Below, piece by piece: positions 53,090 to 62,286 of a stretch of DNA of 64,000 bases. The notes beneath the pieces are model-generated. The model worked only from the letters and a program-made list of their open reading frames with translations, had not been told where the DNA came from and did no database searches. Made by a program: the position numbers and the translations under genes. Each line of letters starts with the position of its first letter. Positions within the stretch are counted from its first letter, which is position 1. The DNA lies in NCBI GenBank assembly GCA_002502245.1, contig DAPW01000032.1, positions 1 through 64,000 of the forward strand. Direction: 5' to 3'. The DNA comes from Methanoregula sp. UBA154. GTDB taxonomy: Archaea > Halobacteriota > Methanomicrobia > Methanomicrobiales > Methanospirillaceae.

Positions 53090-53527
53090 ATGATTTTATC
53101 CGCAGCGGAGATGGTCCGCCGTCTTGAACTTGATAATGGAGCGGAAAAACTCATAATCCGCCCGTACAACCGCGAAAGCCAGCAGCCGGCCTCCTACGAT
53201 CTCCGGGCAGCTGATGAAACCTCTCTTCCCAGCGGGGCCTGCACGCTCCTCCCGACACTGGAATGGGTCGAACTGCCCCGGGACCTTGCCGGCACACTCC
53301 GGTGCCGGTCATCATTCGGGCGACGCGGTGTCCTTCTCGGTGCCGGGTTCGTGGATCCCGGGTTCCGCGGGCAGCTGACACTCTGCCTGGCCAATATGGG
53401 AACCGAGAGCATCACCGTCCGGAAAAGTGACCGTGTGGCCCAGATGATACTCCATGAAGTGCGTAACCCGGGCGAGTGTTATAACGGTCGCTACCAGGAC
53501 AGTCTCGGTGCGGTGGAGGCAAAATGA
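53090..53527 (+). CDS. dUTP diphosphatase (dUTPase/Dcd superfamily)
   Basis: Hydrolyses dUTP to dUMP, supplying ThyA and keeping uracil out of DNA. The 145 residues have dUTPase motifs 1 (SYDLRAADET), 2 (CRSSFGRRG), 3 (GFVDPGFRGQ) and 4 (DRVAQMIL). Where dCTP deaminases have a catalytic Glu (TLE), this protein has TLC, so a deaminase function is unlikely. ATG 53090 is set by the TATA-like GATATTAAG at about 53057-53065. The downstream nrpR start overlaps the stop by 4 nt. Confidence 0.83.
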   Translation: MILSAAEMVRRLELDNGAEKLIIRPYNRESQQPASYDLRAADETSLPSGACTLLPTLEWVELPRDLAGTLRCRSSFGRRGVLLGAGFVDPGFRGQLTLCLANMGTESITVRKSDRVAQMILHEVRNPGECYNGRYQDSLGAVEAK

Positions 53528-54480
53528 CCATGATACGGACAGAGCGAAAATATATCGAAATTTTACGAATTCTCCGGGAACACCAGGAGCCGATGGGGGC
53601 AAAACGGTTATCGGAACTGATGGCGGAACGGGGCTTTGTCCTGAGTGACCGGGCTGTCCAGTATTATCTCAGCTACCTCGACACCATGGGATTCACGGCA
53701 AAGGTTGGCAACCAGGGAAGGGTCCTCACTCCCGAAGGCCGGCAGGAGACCGATAATGCCCTCGTTGATGACAGGATTGGATTCATCATATCAAAACTTG
53801 AACGACTGGCGTACCGGAGCACCTTTGATCCCACCACCAGCACCGGGGATGTGGCGTATAACCTCTCCATAGTCCCGGAAGCCTCCATTGAACCGGCAAA
53901 GGCAGCCTTCGATGAGGTGATTCAGGCGCAATGCGGTTTTTTCTCACGGTACCGTATCATCGATCGCGATCCCCGTGTTCCCCCGGGATATGTCGGGTTC
54001 ATTTCAATCTGCAGTATTTCCATGGACGGGGTGTTCCAGCGCAAAGGGATTCCGGTAAAAATGGCCTTTGGCGGCAGACTGGAAATCGAACAGGGTGTCC
54101 CGAAACGGTTCAGGGATCTGATTGGCTACCGGGGAACAACCATCGATCCCCTCGAACTGTTCATCTCATCCGGCCTGACCACGATCTCCGCCTTTGCCCG
54201 GACAAAATCGGGGATAGCCCTTGCAAATGTCCGCGAAGTGCCCAGTGCTGCAAAAGCACAGGTAGAAGAGACGATCCGCCTTATGAACAGCTGCGGTTTT
54301 GTCTTTCCGGTGAGCATGGGAAACCAGGTCTTCAACCTTCCTGACAACCCGTTCCGGCATTCCATTGTCGCGTTCAGCGGACTGAATTTCATCGGGAATT
54401 GCGTGGAGCACGGTATTGAAATAAAAACAGAGATCGGTGCAGGTAATATCCAGTTCTCAAAAATTGTTGATGGCACCTGA
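53524..54480 (+). CDS. nrpR: NrpR-type nitrogen regulator (HTH plus one NRPR domain)
   Basis: A 318-residue repressor of the NrpR (DUF128) family. Residues 1-75 are a winged helix (RILREHQEPMGAKRLSELMA ... DRAVQYYLSYLDTMGFT). Residues 80-318 are one NRPR domain that binds 2-oxoglutarate (LAFGGRLEIEQG-like segments, SGLTTISAFARTKSG, GFVFPVSMGNQVFNLP). It carries one NRPR domain rather than two, so it may need a second NrpR subunit, as in Methanosarcina (family knowledge). Overlap with the dUTPase indicates cotranscription. It likely controls nif, glnA or amt genes elsewhere. Confidence 0.88.
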   Translation: MTMIRTERKYIEILRILREHQEPMGAKRLSELMAERGFVLSDRAVQYYLSYLDTMGFTAKVGNQGRVLTPEGRQETDNALVDDRIGFIISKLERLAYRSTFDPTTSTGDVAYNLSIVPEASIEPAKAAFDEVIQAQCGFFSRYRIIDRDPRVPPGYVGFISICSISMDGVFQRKGIPVKMAFGGRLEIEQGVPKRFRDLIGYRGTTIDPLELFISSGLTTISAFARTKSGIALANVREVPSAAKAQVEETIRLMNSCGFVFPVSMGNQVFNLPDNPFRHSIVAFSGLNFIGNCVEHGIEIKTEIGAGNIQFSKIVDGT

Positions 54481-56745
54481 TCATATCCAGGAAAGGTCCT
54501 GATCTTTCCCTTCTGATCTGGTCCGTTTTTTTGTCGATGCCGGATCTTTCCCCGGCTGAACAGCACGGGTATTCTCGCTGTCAGTATCTTCCCGCTCGGA
54601 CACCTTCTTTTTTGGCCTGAGTTCCGTATGGAGGAGCGTTGAGTCCCGCGCTGGTGGCAGCGGCGGTTTCCGGACCCCTTTCCCTTCAAAAACCTCATCT
54701 CTGGCCCGGAATACCCGGTCCCTGATCTCGACGCTCATCCCGTCATCGTCGGACACTGGAGCGGAATCAGCAGGAAAAGCAGCCACGGGCTTCTCCTGTG
54801 CCGCCGGAGCCCTGTCCGGCTCCTTTTGTGGAACTGCAGTAATCTTTCGTTTTCCGATGATGACTGTCCGCTTCTCCCCGGTAACTAGTGCGGATTCTCC
54901 TCCCGGAACCGAAGTCTGGTTTTCTGTTCCGGTTCTGTCTTTGTGAGAACTTCGTTTTATGATGTGTGTCTCCGGAACAGCAGGGGGACTTTTTTCGGCA
55001 TGCGGGGGGATTTTCCGGGAGTGTCCGCCCATTACTGCCGCCCGCTGCCGGCGCAGTTCTCTCTCGATTCTCTGTCGTTCTGTCTCCTTCGGGCGGGGTA
55101 CATCCTCAACGGTATGCCGGAACGGCAACTCCGGAGGAGAGTAACCGGAAATCCCCGTTTTATGACCCTTTCGCGGGGTGTCATGCAGTGACGGGGGTTC
55201 CGAAGACGGTGGGCGGGGATGATCTTGCTCTGCACGCGCAACAACCACACGGCGTCGCGGAGGCGTCTGTGTCTCAGGTATCGTGGTGCCCTCTGCTTCA
55301 GGCACAGGTTCCGGTTCAGCCCTGCGGGGCTGAGCCGGTCGGGGCATTTCAAATGGGGCTGCATATACCCGTTCTTCCGCTTGAGCCGGCACGCCTTTTT
55401 GCGGATGGACCGGTTCCCGTGCCGGAACGAATGCACCGGATCGTTCCGGCGTATCGCGTGCCGGGGCTCTTCGGCCGGCTTCATCAGCCAGGTCCATCCG
55501 CGACGGAAGGGTGATCATATCATCCCTGATGTTCTTCTGGTTCAGTTCCCAGAGCTCTTCGGAGGATCGTTCTGCCTGTTTTTTTGGTTTTGATTGTGAC
55601 CGGATCTCATTGAGTTCTGTTATCCGGGGAATATTCTCGAGCCCGGAGAGCATGACGATAATGGCCACGTTTTTCGTGTTCATGACCGGGTAATCTCCGG
55701 ACCGTGTCTCGAGTCCTGCAATACTCCGGTCGATCCACTTCCTCACGGTCATGAACCCTTTCATCGACAGTTCATGGGACGGGCCGGCCACAAGAACAAG
55801 CGCTTTGTGGGCACTGGTAAGGTCACAGGGAGTTGAAATCTCGTGGTAGATCGCCTGCTTGGCGAGCTCGACAATACGGGACGCTTTTTTCTTCTGGTCT
55901 TCCTCAAAAAGACCGGCTGGCCTTAACCATGACAGGAAACGCAGCGGATCATGGGGGAGCTTTTCGACAGCATACCCAATGGTGATAAAGCCCATCCCTT
56001 TCATCGTGTTGAGCACCTCGCCAGAGTCCAGGACAACTTCGGCGAGGTCTATACCGCCATCCGCCTTGAACTCCCCGGCGCGGAGGATGAGACTGATCCG
56101 GCGCACGATTGCCTCATTCAGATTACGGTAGGTTTCCTGGGCTTCCGGCAGGGATTTTTCACTTTTTTTCAGACCGATCTTTTCAGCAAATCCCATCTCT
56201 TTTGCAGGAAGATGAGATCTTTGTGCTTTGATTTTTTTATGCCAGGTCTCATTATCGAAGAGGATGATACCATCGAGCAGGGGAGACAGCATCTCGATAT
56301 CGTCTGCTGCTTTTGCAGAGATGCGTTCTCCCTCGGCAAGACACGGGAGGGTGACAAGGCCGAATATCGGTTCTACGATAGAAGATCGCAGTCCGGCGAT
56401 TATATGAGGAGCTACGTCCACCATGGTTCCGCCAAGCCCGCAACAAAAAATTATCGCATCATTTTCACCGGATTCCATGTTCTGGACCCGGGAAACGATC
56501 TCATTGATATCAATCGGTGCGGTCTGAATTTCGGTTCCCGGGGAATCGGGAATTCCGGGATCGAGTGCGGAAAAACACATGCGTGCATTGTCCGGAAGCC
56601 CGGTGAGCTGTTGAATCGTCTCTTCATCAACATCGACAGCCAGAGCTTGCACGCATGCCACTTTACTGCTTTTCCGGTCTGTTGCATAGAGGCTGCTCAC
56701 AATCCTGCAACCCGCCCCGCCGATCCCAATCGCAATTATCCGCAT
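54481..56745 (-). CDS. Tubulin/FtsZ/CetZ-like GTPase with long disordered C-terminal tail
   Basis: A 754-residue protein. Residues 1-380 show the tubulin-superfamily GTPase layout: IAIGIGGAGCRIVSSLY (T1), CCGLGGTMVD at 101-110 (T4-like), IILFDNETW, NLNEAIVRRISLIL and GIDLAEVVLDSGEV at 231-244 (T7-like with acidic Asp/Glu), then GFITIGYAVEK. The T4 loop deviates from GGGTGTG. Residues about 390-754 are Pro/Arg/Glu/Lys-rich, low-complexity, without a fold. No second ftsZ or CetZ gene is visible nearby. A cytoskeletal or positioning function is inferred, with the tail probably binding partners or membrane. Divergent from known families; GTPase activity is unproven. Confidence 0.7.
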   Translation of the reverse strand: MRIIAIGIGGAGCRIVSSLYATDRKSSKVACVQALAVDVDEETIQQLTGLPDNARMCFSALDPGIPDSPGTEIQTAPIDINEIVSRVQNMESGENDAIIFCCGLGGTMVDVAPHIIAGLRSSIVEPIFGLVTLPCLAEGERISAKAADDIEMLSPLLDGIILFDNETWHKKIKAQRSHLPAKEMGFAEKIGLKKSEKSLPEAQETYRNLNEAIVRRISLILRAGEFKADGGIDLAEVVLDSGEVLNTMKGMGFITIGYAVEKLPHDPLRFLSWLRPAGLFEEDQKKKASRIVELAKQAIYHEISTPCDLTSAHKALVLVAGPSHELSMKGFMTVRKWIDRSIAGLETRSGDYPVMNTKNVAIIVMLSGLENIPRITELNEIRSQSKPKKQAERSSEELWELNQKNIRDDMITLPSRMDLADEAGRRAPARDTPERSGAFVPAREPVHPQKGVPAQAEERVYAAPFEMPRPAQPRRAEPEPVPEAEGTTIPETQTPPRRRVVVARAEQDHPRPPSSEPPSLHDTPRKGHKTGISGYSPPELPFRHTVEDVPRPKETERQRIERELRRQRAAVMGGHSRKIPPHAEKSPPAVPETHIIKRSSHKDRTGTENQTSVPGGESALVTGEKRTVIIGKRKITAVPQKEPDRAPAAQEKPVAAFPADSAPVSDDDGMSVEIRDRVFRARDEVFEGKGVRKPPLPPARDSTLLHTELRPKKKVSEREDTDSENTRAVQPGKDPASTKKRTRSEGKDQDLSWI

Positions 56746-57086
56746 ACGTTAATCCTGTATTTTCCGGTTATGTTCCGAATGAAGGCGCTAATATACTATG
56801 CTCTGTCAGTATTCAATATCTTATAGGATAATTATCACCGGAGAAAAAAAATATACCCTTGTAACCGGATGCCGGATTCCGGAGTCCGGGGTAATGGGAA
56901 CCCAAATATGGGATTGAACGCTCTGAATCTCCTGCGTTCACCTCCGCTTGAGATGAAATAACCGGGTTCTTCTTCCAGAAAAGGGTTATAATGGCTTTTT
57001 TAAAAAGAGATCCGCCAGTGGGATCAACGTAAAATGATAATTTATTTAAATGCGGGGACGGTAATACTCAATGAGGTGAACAAGCC
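56746..57086. other. Promoter region of mer
   Basis: About 340 bp. A TATA-like ATTTATTTAAAT at 57040-57051 predicts a transcript start near 57071. GAGGTGA at 57073-57079 is the ribosome site of mer. Otherwise I see no gene. Confidence 0.5.
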
Positions 57087-58073
57087 TTGTCATATGGAAT
57101 TGAATTTGTACCAGGAAATGTCAACGTAAAGCAAGTTGTCAACTTCTGTAAACTTGCAGAATCCAAAGACATAGATTTCGCGTGGATCACAAACCACTAC
57201 AACAACCGCCACTGCTACCCCACCCTCGCCGCCATTGCGCAGGCGACCACGACCCTGAAGATGGGTCCGGGTATCATGAACTCCTTCACCGACACACCTG
57301 CCGCAATGGCATCGTTCTTCTGCACGCTGAACGAGATCTCCGACGGACGCGCAGTCCTCGGTATCGGTCCCGGTGACCTCTCAACGCTCCCGAAGCTGGC
57401 AATCGCCGCGGAAAAGCCGGTTGCACGGCTCGAGGAAGCTGTTGTGCAGATCCGCAAGCTCTGTGCCGGCGAACAGGTTAACAAGTCCGGCATGCAGTTC
57501 TTCGACTACGACGGCGCAAAGCTGACTGGTGTCACCCTCCCCGGAAAGAAGGGTGTTCCGATCTACATCGGTGCACAGGGCCCCAAGGTCCTCGACCTCG
57601 CCGGAAGAGTCGGTGACGGTGCACTCATCAACGCATCCAACCCCAAGGACTTTGCCATTGCTATCCCGATCATCAAGGCAGCCTGCGACAAGGTAGGCAA
57701 GAAGAACTTTGATGTCGGTGCCTACACCGCAATGTCCATTGACCAGAGCGAGAAGAAGGCCCGCAATGCAGCAAAGATCGTTGCAGCATTCATCGCAGCC
57801 GGCTCCCCGCCCGACCTCCTGACCCGCCACGGCCTCGACCTGAACAATGTTGCCAAGATCAAGGCAGCACTGGCAAAGTTCGACTTCAAGACCGTTGGGG
57901 AACTTGTCGGAGACAAGGAGATCGATGCCTTCACCATTGCAGGAACACCTGAAATGGTCAAGGCGAAGTGCGATGCCCTCACCAAGGCCGGTGTGACCCA
58001 GATTATCTTCGGTTCACCACTTGGTCCGGACATGACCAACTCTATCCGCCTGCTCGGCAAATACGTCGTATAA
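57087..58073 (+). CDS. mer: F420-dependent methylenetetrahydromethanopterin reductase
   Basis: Reduces methylene-H4MPT to methyl-H4MPT with F420H2 in the central methanogenesis pathway. The 328 residues form a bacterial-luciferase-type TIM barrel: IDFAWITNHYNNRHCYPTLA, MGPGIMNSFTDTPAAMASF, GIGPGDLSTL and IYIGAQGPKVLDLAGRVGDG. The start is TTG 57087, with GAGGTGA spaced 7 nt upstream, giving the standard N-terminus SYGIEFVPG. Codon use is strongly biased, as for abundant enzymes. Monocistronic. Confidence 0.97.
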   Translation: MSYGIEFVPGNVNVKQVVNFCKLAESKDIDFAWITNHYNNRHCYPTLAAIAQATTTLKMGPGIMNSFTDTPAAMASFFCTLNEISDGRAVLGIGPGDLSTLPKLAIAAEKPVARLEEAVVQIRKLCAGEQVNKSGMQFFDYDGAKLTGVTLPGKKGVPIYIGAQGPKVLDLAGRVGDGALINASNPKDFAIAIPIIKAACDKVGKKNFDVGAYTAMSIDQSEKKARNAAKIVAAFIAAGSPPDLLTRHGLDLNNVAKIKAALAKFDFKTVGELVGDKEIDAFTIAGTPEMVKAKCDALTKAGVTQIIFGSPLGPDMTNSIRLLGKYVV

Positions 58074-58232
58074 GTGCGGACCCGATACCTGCCGGAGCCA
58101 GGCCGCAGAACGGCGGCAGATTCCGGCAGATATTCAGATTTTTTCTTATTTTCCCTACAAGAGGGCAACCTTTGCGGGCTCTTCGTGCAAACGACTATGT
58201 GGTCGTGCCGGAAATAGTACGGTTGAGCAGGC

Positions 58233-59165
58233 ATGTTTTCGGTCAGGGAAGTTGTCACCAGCAGGGGTACGCTGCAGTATCGCACTGAGTATCTTACCGG
58301 GCTCAGGTGCAGGATCAGTCCGGACCGTTTGAAAAGACAGATCGATCAGTCATTCTACCTCCCTTCTGATACCGGGCGCTGCCCGTTCTGCCGCGATGCA
58401 GTTATGACTGTGACACCCACCTTTCCCGGTGGAAACCGGATCATCCGTGGTGAAAGTGTCACGTTTCCCAACCTGTTTCCTTTCGGGGAAGGCCATGTTG
58501 TAACGGTCATGACCCGTGAACATGCAGTGACGAGCTTCAGCAGACAACAGGTGGCAGATGCGCTTCTCTCGCAGGCCGAGGCACTTCGCCTTGCTGACGG
58601 GTATGCCAGCATCAACTGGAACTTCCTGCCATCATCCGGGGCAAGCATAGTACATCCCCACATGCAGGGCCTGTCAGATTCCTGCCCGTCCCGTATTGTT
58701 GATATCTATTTTACTGCAAGCGCGGAGTACCGGAAAAAAGAGGGCAGGAACTACTGGGATGCGGTGAGGGAGCAGGAACGATCCTCTGACCGGTACCTGT
58801 TCGGTGATGAAATTCTCTGGTCTTCCCACGCGGTACCCGTAGGTGAGCGGGAGGTGCGGGCACTCCTCCCGGTATCCACGCTGGATGAGATGGAGAACTA
58901 TGCCGATCTCCTGGCACGGGGCATACTTGAGATCATCTCATTGTACCGGAAACTGGGATCCCATGCCTTCAATATGTCGATCTTTTTTGATAAAAGTGGC
59001 AGTGATCATGGATTCCGTGCATTCTGCTCCATGATCGCCCGGATCAACCCGAATCCCTCTTCCCGAAGCGATTCCGCATTCATGGAACGCCTCCACCTTG
59101 AACCGGTCATCATGACGCTTCCCGAGGACCTCGGGAAATTCTATAAAAAAGAAAAAAATTTGTAA
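58233..59165 (+). CDS. Galactose-1-phosphate uridylyltransferase-like protein (HIT superfamily)
   Basis: A 310-residue nucleotidyltransferase-like protein. N-terminal CPFC suggests the zinc site, and SIVHPHMQGL carries the HPHxQ active-site triad (His nucleophile) of GalT/HIT enzymes. ESVTFPNLFPFGEGHVV matches the GalT substrate loop. No Leloir or UDP-sugar gene is adjacent, so the substrate (galactose-1-P or another sugar phosphate) is open. It lies 4 nt from the converging mtd stop. Confidence 0.8.
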   Translation: MFSVREVVTSRGTLQYRTEYLTGLRCRISPDRLKRQIDQSFYLPSDTGRCPFCRDAVMTVTPTFPGGNRIIRGESVTFPNLFPFGEGHVVTVMTREHAVTSFSRQQVADALLSQAEALRLADGYASINWNFLPSSGASIVHPHMQGLSDSCPSRIVDIYFTASAEYRKKEGRNYWDAVREQERSSDRYLFGDEILWSSHAVPVGEREVRALLPVSTLDEMENYADLLARGILEIISLYRKLGSHAFNMSIFFDKSGSDHGFRAFCSMIARINPNPSSRSDSAFMERLHLEPVIMTLPEDLGKFYKKEKNL

Positions 59166-59168
59166 GAG

Positions 59169-60008
59169 TTACTCGAATTTTGCTACGAGTTTCTTCTTTG
59201 CAACAAGCATTCCGTCTTTCTTGTGGGCCTGGCGGAGGATACTGTCGCCTGCCTTCTCAAGCTCGCGGGCTTCGTCGCAAAGCACTACTGCGCTTCTCAT
59301 CATCTCATGGGCGCTTGCAACGATTGGGATGTATTTCTCCCATTCCTTGGTCATGAAGCAGCCCTTGACGTTCTGGCCTGCAACTGCCATCGCAATCTCA
59401 TGGGCAGCGCGTGCCTTTGCGAGTGCGAAGGGATTGGTGAACTCGCCATCGACAGCCTTGTCGGTGGTCATGATGATCTTCGGGAGCTCGATTGCATCGC
59501 CCTTCTTGCCGGCCTTGACCTGGTCAATGACCTTGTCGAGAGCAACCTGGAGCTTGCGGAATGCGCCGGTGATTGCCAGCACTTTGACAAGGTTCCCGTT
59601 GTAGTCGGCCATCTCGACGGGGTCGAGGAACTCGCGGCGTGCACCGATCATGGAGTCTGCCTTCATGATGATGTACCCGAACTTGCTGGCCTTGACGCCT
59701 TCCCACTCCTTCTTGGTGGTCACATCATCGGTGATGATAACAACCGGGAAACCTGCTGCCGCGAGCTTCTCTCGTGCACCTGTCGGGCCGGGGAGAACGC
59801 CGTTGGGGGATACGACAATACAGAAGTCTGGTTTGTATGCAATCAGGTTGGAGACGACACGGTCAACATCTGCCGGCTCGAGTTTCGTGCCGCTGGTTGC
59901 CATGAATGTCTGCATGTCTTCACGGTCTGCCCTCTCATCGAGGAGCAGCTCAGCCATCACACCACTTGCGATGTTGCCGAGTTTTGCTACGCCTACTTTA
60001 ACTACCAT
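59169..60008 (-). CDS. mtd: F420-dependent methylenetetrahydromethanopterin dehydrogenase
   Basis: Reduces methenyl-H4MPT to methylene-H4MPT with F420H2. The 279 residues are complete: [69 protein letters not shown] and [24 protein letters not shown] lies 6 nt upstream of ATG 60008. Biased codon use. Divergent from tfx across 208 bp. Confidence 0.97.
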   Translation of the reverse strand: MVVKVGVAKLGNIASGVMAELLLDERADREDMQTFMATSGTKLEPADVDRVVSNLIAYKPDFCIVVSPNGVLPGPTGAREKLAAAGFPVVIITDDVTTKKEWEGVKASKFGYIIMKADSMIGARREFLDPVEMADYNGNLVKVLAITGAFRKLQVALDKVIDQVKAGKKGDAIELPKIIMTTDKAVDGEFTNPFALAKARAAHEIAMAVAGQNVKGCFMTKEWEKYIPIVASAHEMMRSAVVLCDEARELEKAGDSILRQAHKKDGMLVAKKKLVAKFE

Positions 60009-60055
60009 CTTTTATCACCTAAATTTTTTTTTAGCACGTTAATATGACCCGGAGT

Positions 60056-60066
60056 TCATATAAACA
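60056..60066 (-). promoter_or_regulatory. TATA-like promoter of mtd
   Basis: On the minus strand GTTTATATGAA, centred about 52 bp before ATG 60008. It predicts a leader of about 28 nt with AGGTGA in it. Confidence 0.55.
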
Positions 60067-60216
60067 TTTTGAAATGTCTTCCCCCGCCGGAAAAACAGAA
60101 AAAAATCCAGTCTTTTTCCCTTCATAATACCGGAAACGCAGCTACCGGATCTCCTGCATGGCACTTGATGGAGAGTTAACGAAAAGTGTTTAAGTTCAGA
60201 TATAAAACAGGATAGT

Positions 60217-60621
60217 ATGAAGGACGGGTTGCTCACAGACCGCCAGATGGAAGTGCTCCGGTACCGCAAGCAGGGGCTGACACAGCAGCAGATTGCAGAT
60301 ATCATCTCCACATCCAAGGCAAATGTCTGCACGATAGAAAAGAGTGCCATGGAAAATATCCGGCGGGCAAAAGAGACCCTTGAGTTCCTGTACACCCTCG
60401 ATGCGACCCACCTCTGTGTTATCCCGGAAGGAACCGATCTTTTCGAGGTGCCGGCAATTATCTTCGGCGAAGCCGAGAAGATCAATATCAAGGTCAAATA
60501 TGACACGATCTCTCTCATCAACCGCATACGGGAGTCGCGGCCCCAGTGCTGCAAGGCCCGCTGTATATGCGAAAACGTCCATGTGTATATCACCGATGCG
60601 GGCGAATTGTATTTCGGCTGA
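60217..60621 (+). CDS. tfx: Tfx family DNA-binding protein
   Basis: Archaeal HTH protein; the Methanothermobacter member binds DNA downstream of the fmdECB promoter (family knowledge). The 134 residues start with a LuxR/sigma-70 region 4-like HTH: LTDRQMEVLRYRKQGLTQQQ, then IADIISTSKANVCTIEKSA. The C-terminal half (LCVIPEGTDLFEVPAIIFGE) may sense a ligand such as a metal; CCKARCIC is Cys-rich and could bind metal or a cluster. ATG 60217 sits at the start predicted from the TATA-like GTTTAAGTT (60187-60195). Divergent from mtd, so mtd is a candidate target. Confidence 0.9.
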   Translation: MKDGLLTDRQMEVLRYRKQGLTQQQIADIISTSKANVCTIEKSAMENIRRAKETLEFLYTLDATHLCVIPEGTDLFEVPAIIFGEAEKINIKVKYDTISLINRIRESRPQCCKARCICENVHVYITDAGELYFG

Positions 60622-60676
60622 CGTGCGATTACACGGTCATAATCCTCAGCGATCTCCGGGCAGGCACCTGCAGTTG

Positions 60677-60694
60677 TAGCATATATTTATATCC
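60677..60694 (+). promoter_or_regulatory. Strong TATA-like promoter upstream of the structured region
   Basis: TAGCATATATTTATATCC, AT-rich and followed about 26 bp later by the start of the paired region at about 60712. No coding start lies within 500 bp downstream on this strand. Confidence 0.5.
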
Positions 60695-60711
60695 TTTTTT
60701 ATTCAATAGTA

Positions 60712-61125
60712 CAGGAAGCCGATATGAGGTTATCCTTTGCCGGTGCACGGATGTTTACCACACCCGGGCACCAGCATACGGCGCAACCGAATCTCCAGAC
60801 ACAGGATTGATGGTTATGCCGTGGGTGATCCTCGATTGGTGAACCCTCCTTCAGGAGGGGTATACCGAGAAGGAGTTGTGATCCGTCACAACAGGCTGAC
60901 AGAGTAGGATCTGACCAGGACGCATGGGTCGACGTTCGTGCAACGAGCCCGTTCCTTCTGCTGCATCAGTGTAGCAGGGATGCGCCATTGTCAGGAACTT
61001 CTTTCGCGAGACAGGAATGCTGGTGCACACCAGTAGGGCAATAACACAAGCTCATTCGTGCATCTCCAGAAACGGGTGAATGGTAACCATGACCCGCTGC
61101 CTTGAAAAACCACGTGGTTTTTCAT
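60712..61125 (+). ncRNA. Candidate structured RNA or leader before the ribosomal protein operon
   Basis: About 410 bp without a gene but with many strong pairings. The outer stem GCCG-A-TATG / CATA-CGGC (60718-60782) encloses GGTGC/GCACC. Then come CCCTCC-TTCA-GGAGGG (60844-60859), TTGTGA-TCCG-TCACAA (60876-60891), CTGACA (60896) pairing with TGTCAG (60988) around CGCAT/ATGCG, CTGCT/AGCAG, and CTGGT-GCAC-ACCAG (61019-61032). CGGGTGAATGG with CCATGACCCG resembles a kink-turn with tandem G-A pairs, the L7Ae-binding type. It ends in the palindrome GAAAAACCACGTGGTTTTTC (61104-61123). RNase P RNA was considered, but no GGAAAGTCC-like CR-I motif is present. Confidence 0.5.
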
Positions 61126-61265
61126 GGCATGCCGTGGTCGGGCATAAAAACCACCGTTCCCGCGTGTTGGCTTAACCGGAAGCGAAGCTATCACACAATC
61201 TCGGATTCATCTCACAATCGTGTCGCAATGAGAATAACCTACACGCAAAAAGGATTGATTCACAC

Positions 61266-62279
61266 ATGCCAAAAATCAACAGACCACGTCGCGGCTCTCT
61301 AGCATTCAGCCCGAGAAAGCGTGCAAAGAGCCCGATCCCGAAATACCAGTCGTGGCCATTATCAGAGGGCGCACCGATCCTGCAGGGATTTGCCGGATAC
61401 AAAGTGGGTATGACGCATGTAATTATGGTGGACGACCACAAGAACAGTCCCACCGAAGGCAAAGAGATCATGGTGCCCGTTACCGTGATTGAAGTACCCT
61501 CGATGAAGGTCGCAGCCATTCGTGCCTATTCCAGAGATACTTATGGCAAACATGCACTCACTGAAGTCTGGGCCGACCAGCTCGATACTGTCCTCGGTCG
61601 CCGGATCACCCTCCCCAAGGACTACAACGGGGAAGATGCAAGAAAGAAGCTCACCGATGCGGTTTCGGCCGGAACGGTAGCAGAGATCTATGCGGTAACG
61701 TATACGCAGCCTGCCGCACTCTCCGGTGTCCCGAAAAAAGTCCCCGATCTCATGGAGATCAAGGTTGGCGGGGCAGACATCAAAAAACAGATGGACTTTG
61801 CCCTCGGGGTTCTCGGAAAGGAAGTGACACTGAACAACGTTGTCCAGACCGGTGCCTATGCGGATATCACCGCCATCACGACCGGAAAGGGGACGCAGGG
61901 TGCCGTGAAGCGCTGGGGTATTGCCCTGCGCAAGCGCAAACACGCCGTTGGCGGCAAGAAGCGCCACCTCGGTACCCTTGGACCATGGAACCCCCACCAT
62001 GTCCGGTGGCAGGTTCCCCAGATCGGTCAGATGGGATTCCAGCAGCGCACCGAGTTCAATAAGCGTATCCTGAAATTTTCCGAGAACGCAAGCGAGATCA
62101 CGCCGGCAGGCGGTTTCCTCCACTACGGTGTTCTCCGGAATCCGTATGTGTTGATCAAAGGCTCCATACCCGGCCCGGTAAAGCGGCTGATCCGTATCCG
62201 CCCGGCAATACGCCAGGGAGAACATGTCGTCAGGATGCCGGCAATCCAGTTCGTGAGCGTCCAGAGCAAGCAGGGATGA
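61266..62279 (+). CDS. rpl3: 50S ribosomal protein L3
   Basis: First gene of the archaeal S10-type cluster, an early assembly protein near the peptidyl transferase centre. The 337 residues include the basic N-terminus [50 protein letters not shown] core and [20 protein letters not shown]. Only one plausible TATA-like site (GGCATAAAAACC near 61140) lies close upstream; otherwise transcription could come from the strong promoter at 60680. Followed after 7 nt by L4. Confidence 0.96.
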   Translation: MPKINRPRRGSLAFSPRKRAKSPIPKYQSWPLSEGAPILQGFAGYKVGMTHVIMVDDHKNSPTEGKEIMVPVTVIEVPSMKVAAIRAYSRDTYGKHALTEVWADQLDTVLGRRITLPKDYNGEDARKKLTDAVSAGTVAEIYAVTYTQPAALSGVPKKVPDLMEIKVGGADIKKQMDFALGVLGKEVTLNNVVQTGAYADITAITTGKGTQGAVKRWGIALRKRKHAVGGKKRHLGTLGPWNPHHVRWQVPQIGQMGFQQRTEFNKRILKFSENASEITPAGGFLHYGVLRNPYVLIKGSIPGPVKRLIRIRPAIRQGEHVVRMPAIQFVSVQSKQG

Positions 62280-62286
62280 TCAGCAA

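Noticed and set aside
60712..61125. RNase P RNA
   Set aside because: No GGAAAGTCC-like CR-I motif or matching CR-IV/V pair could be found, although the region is highly structured.
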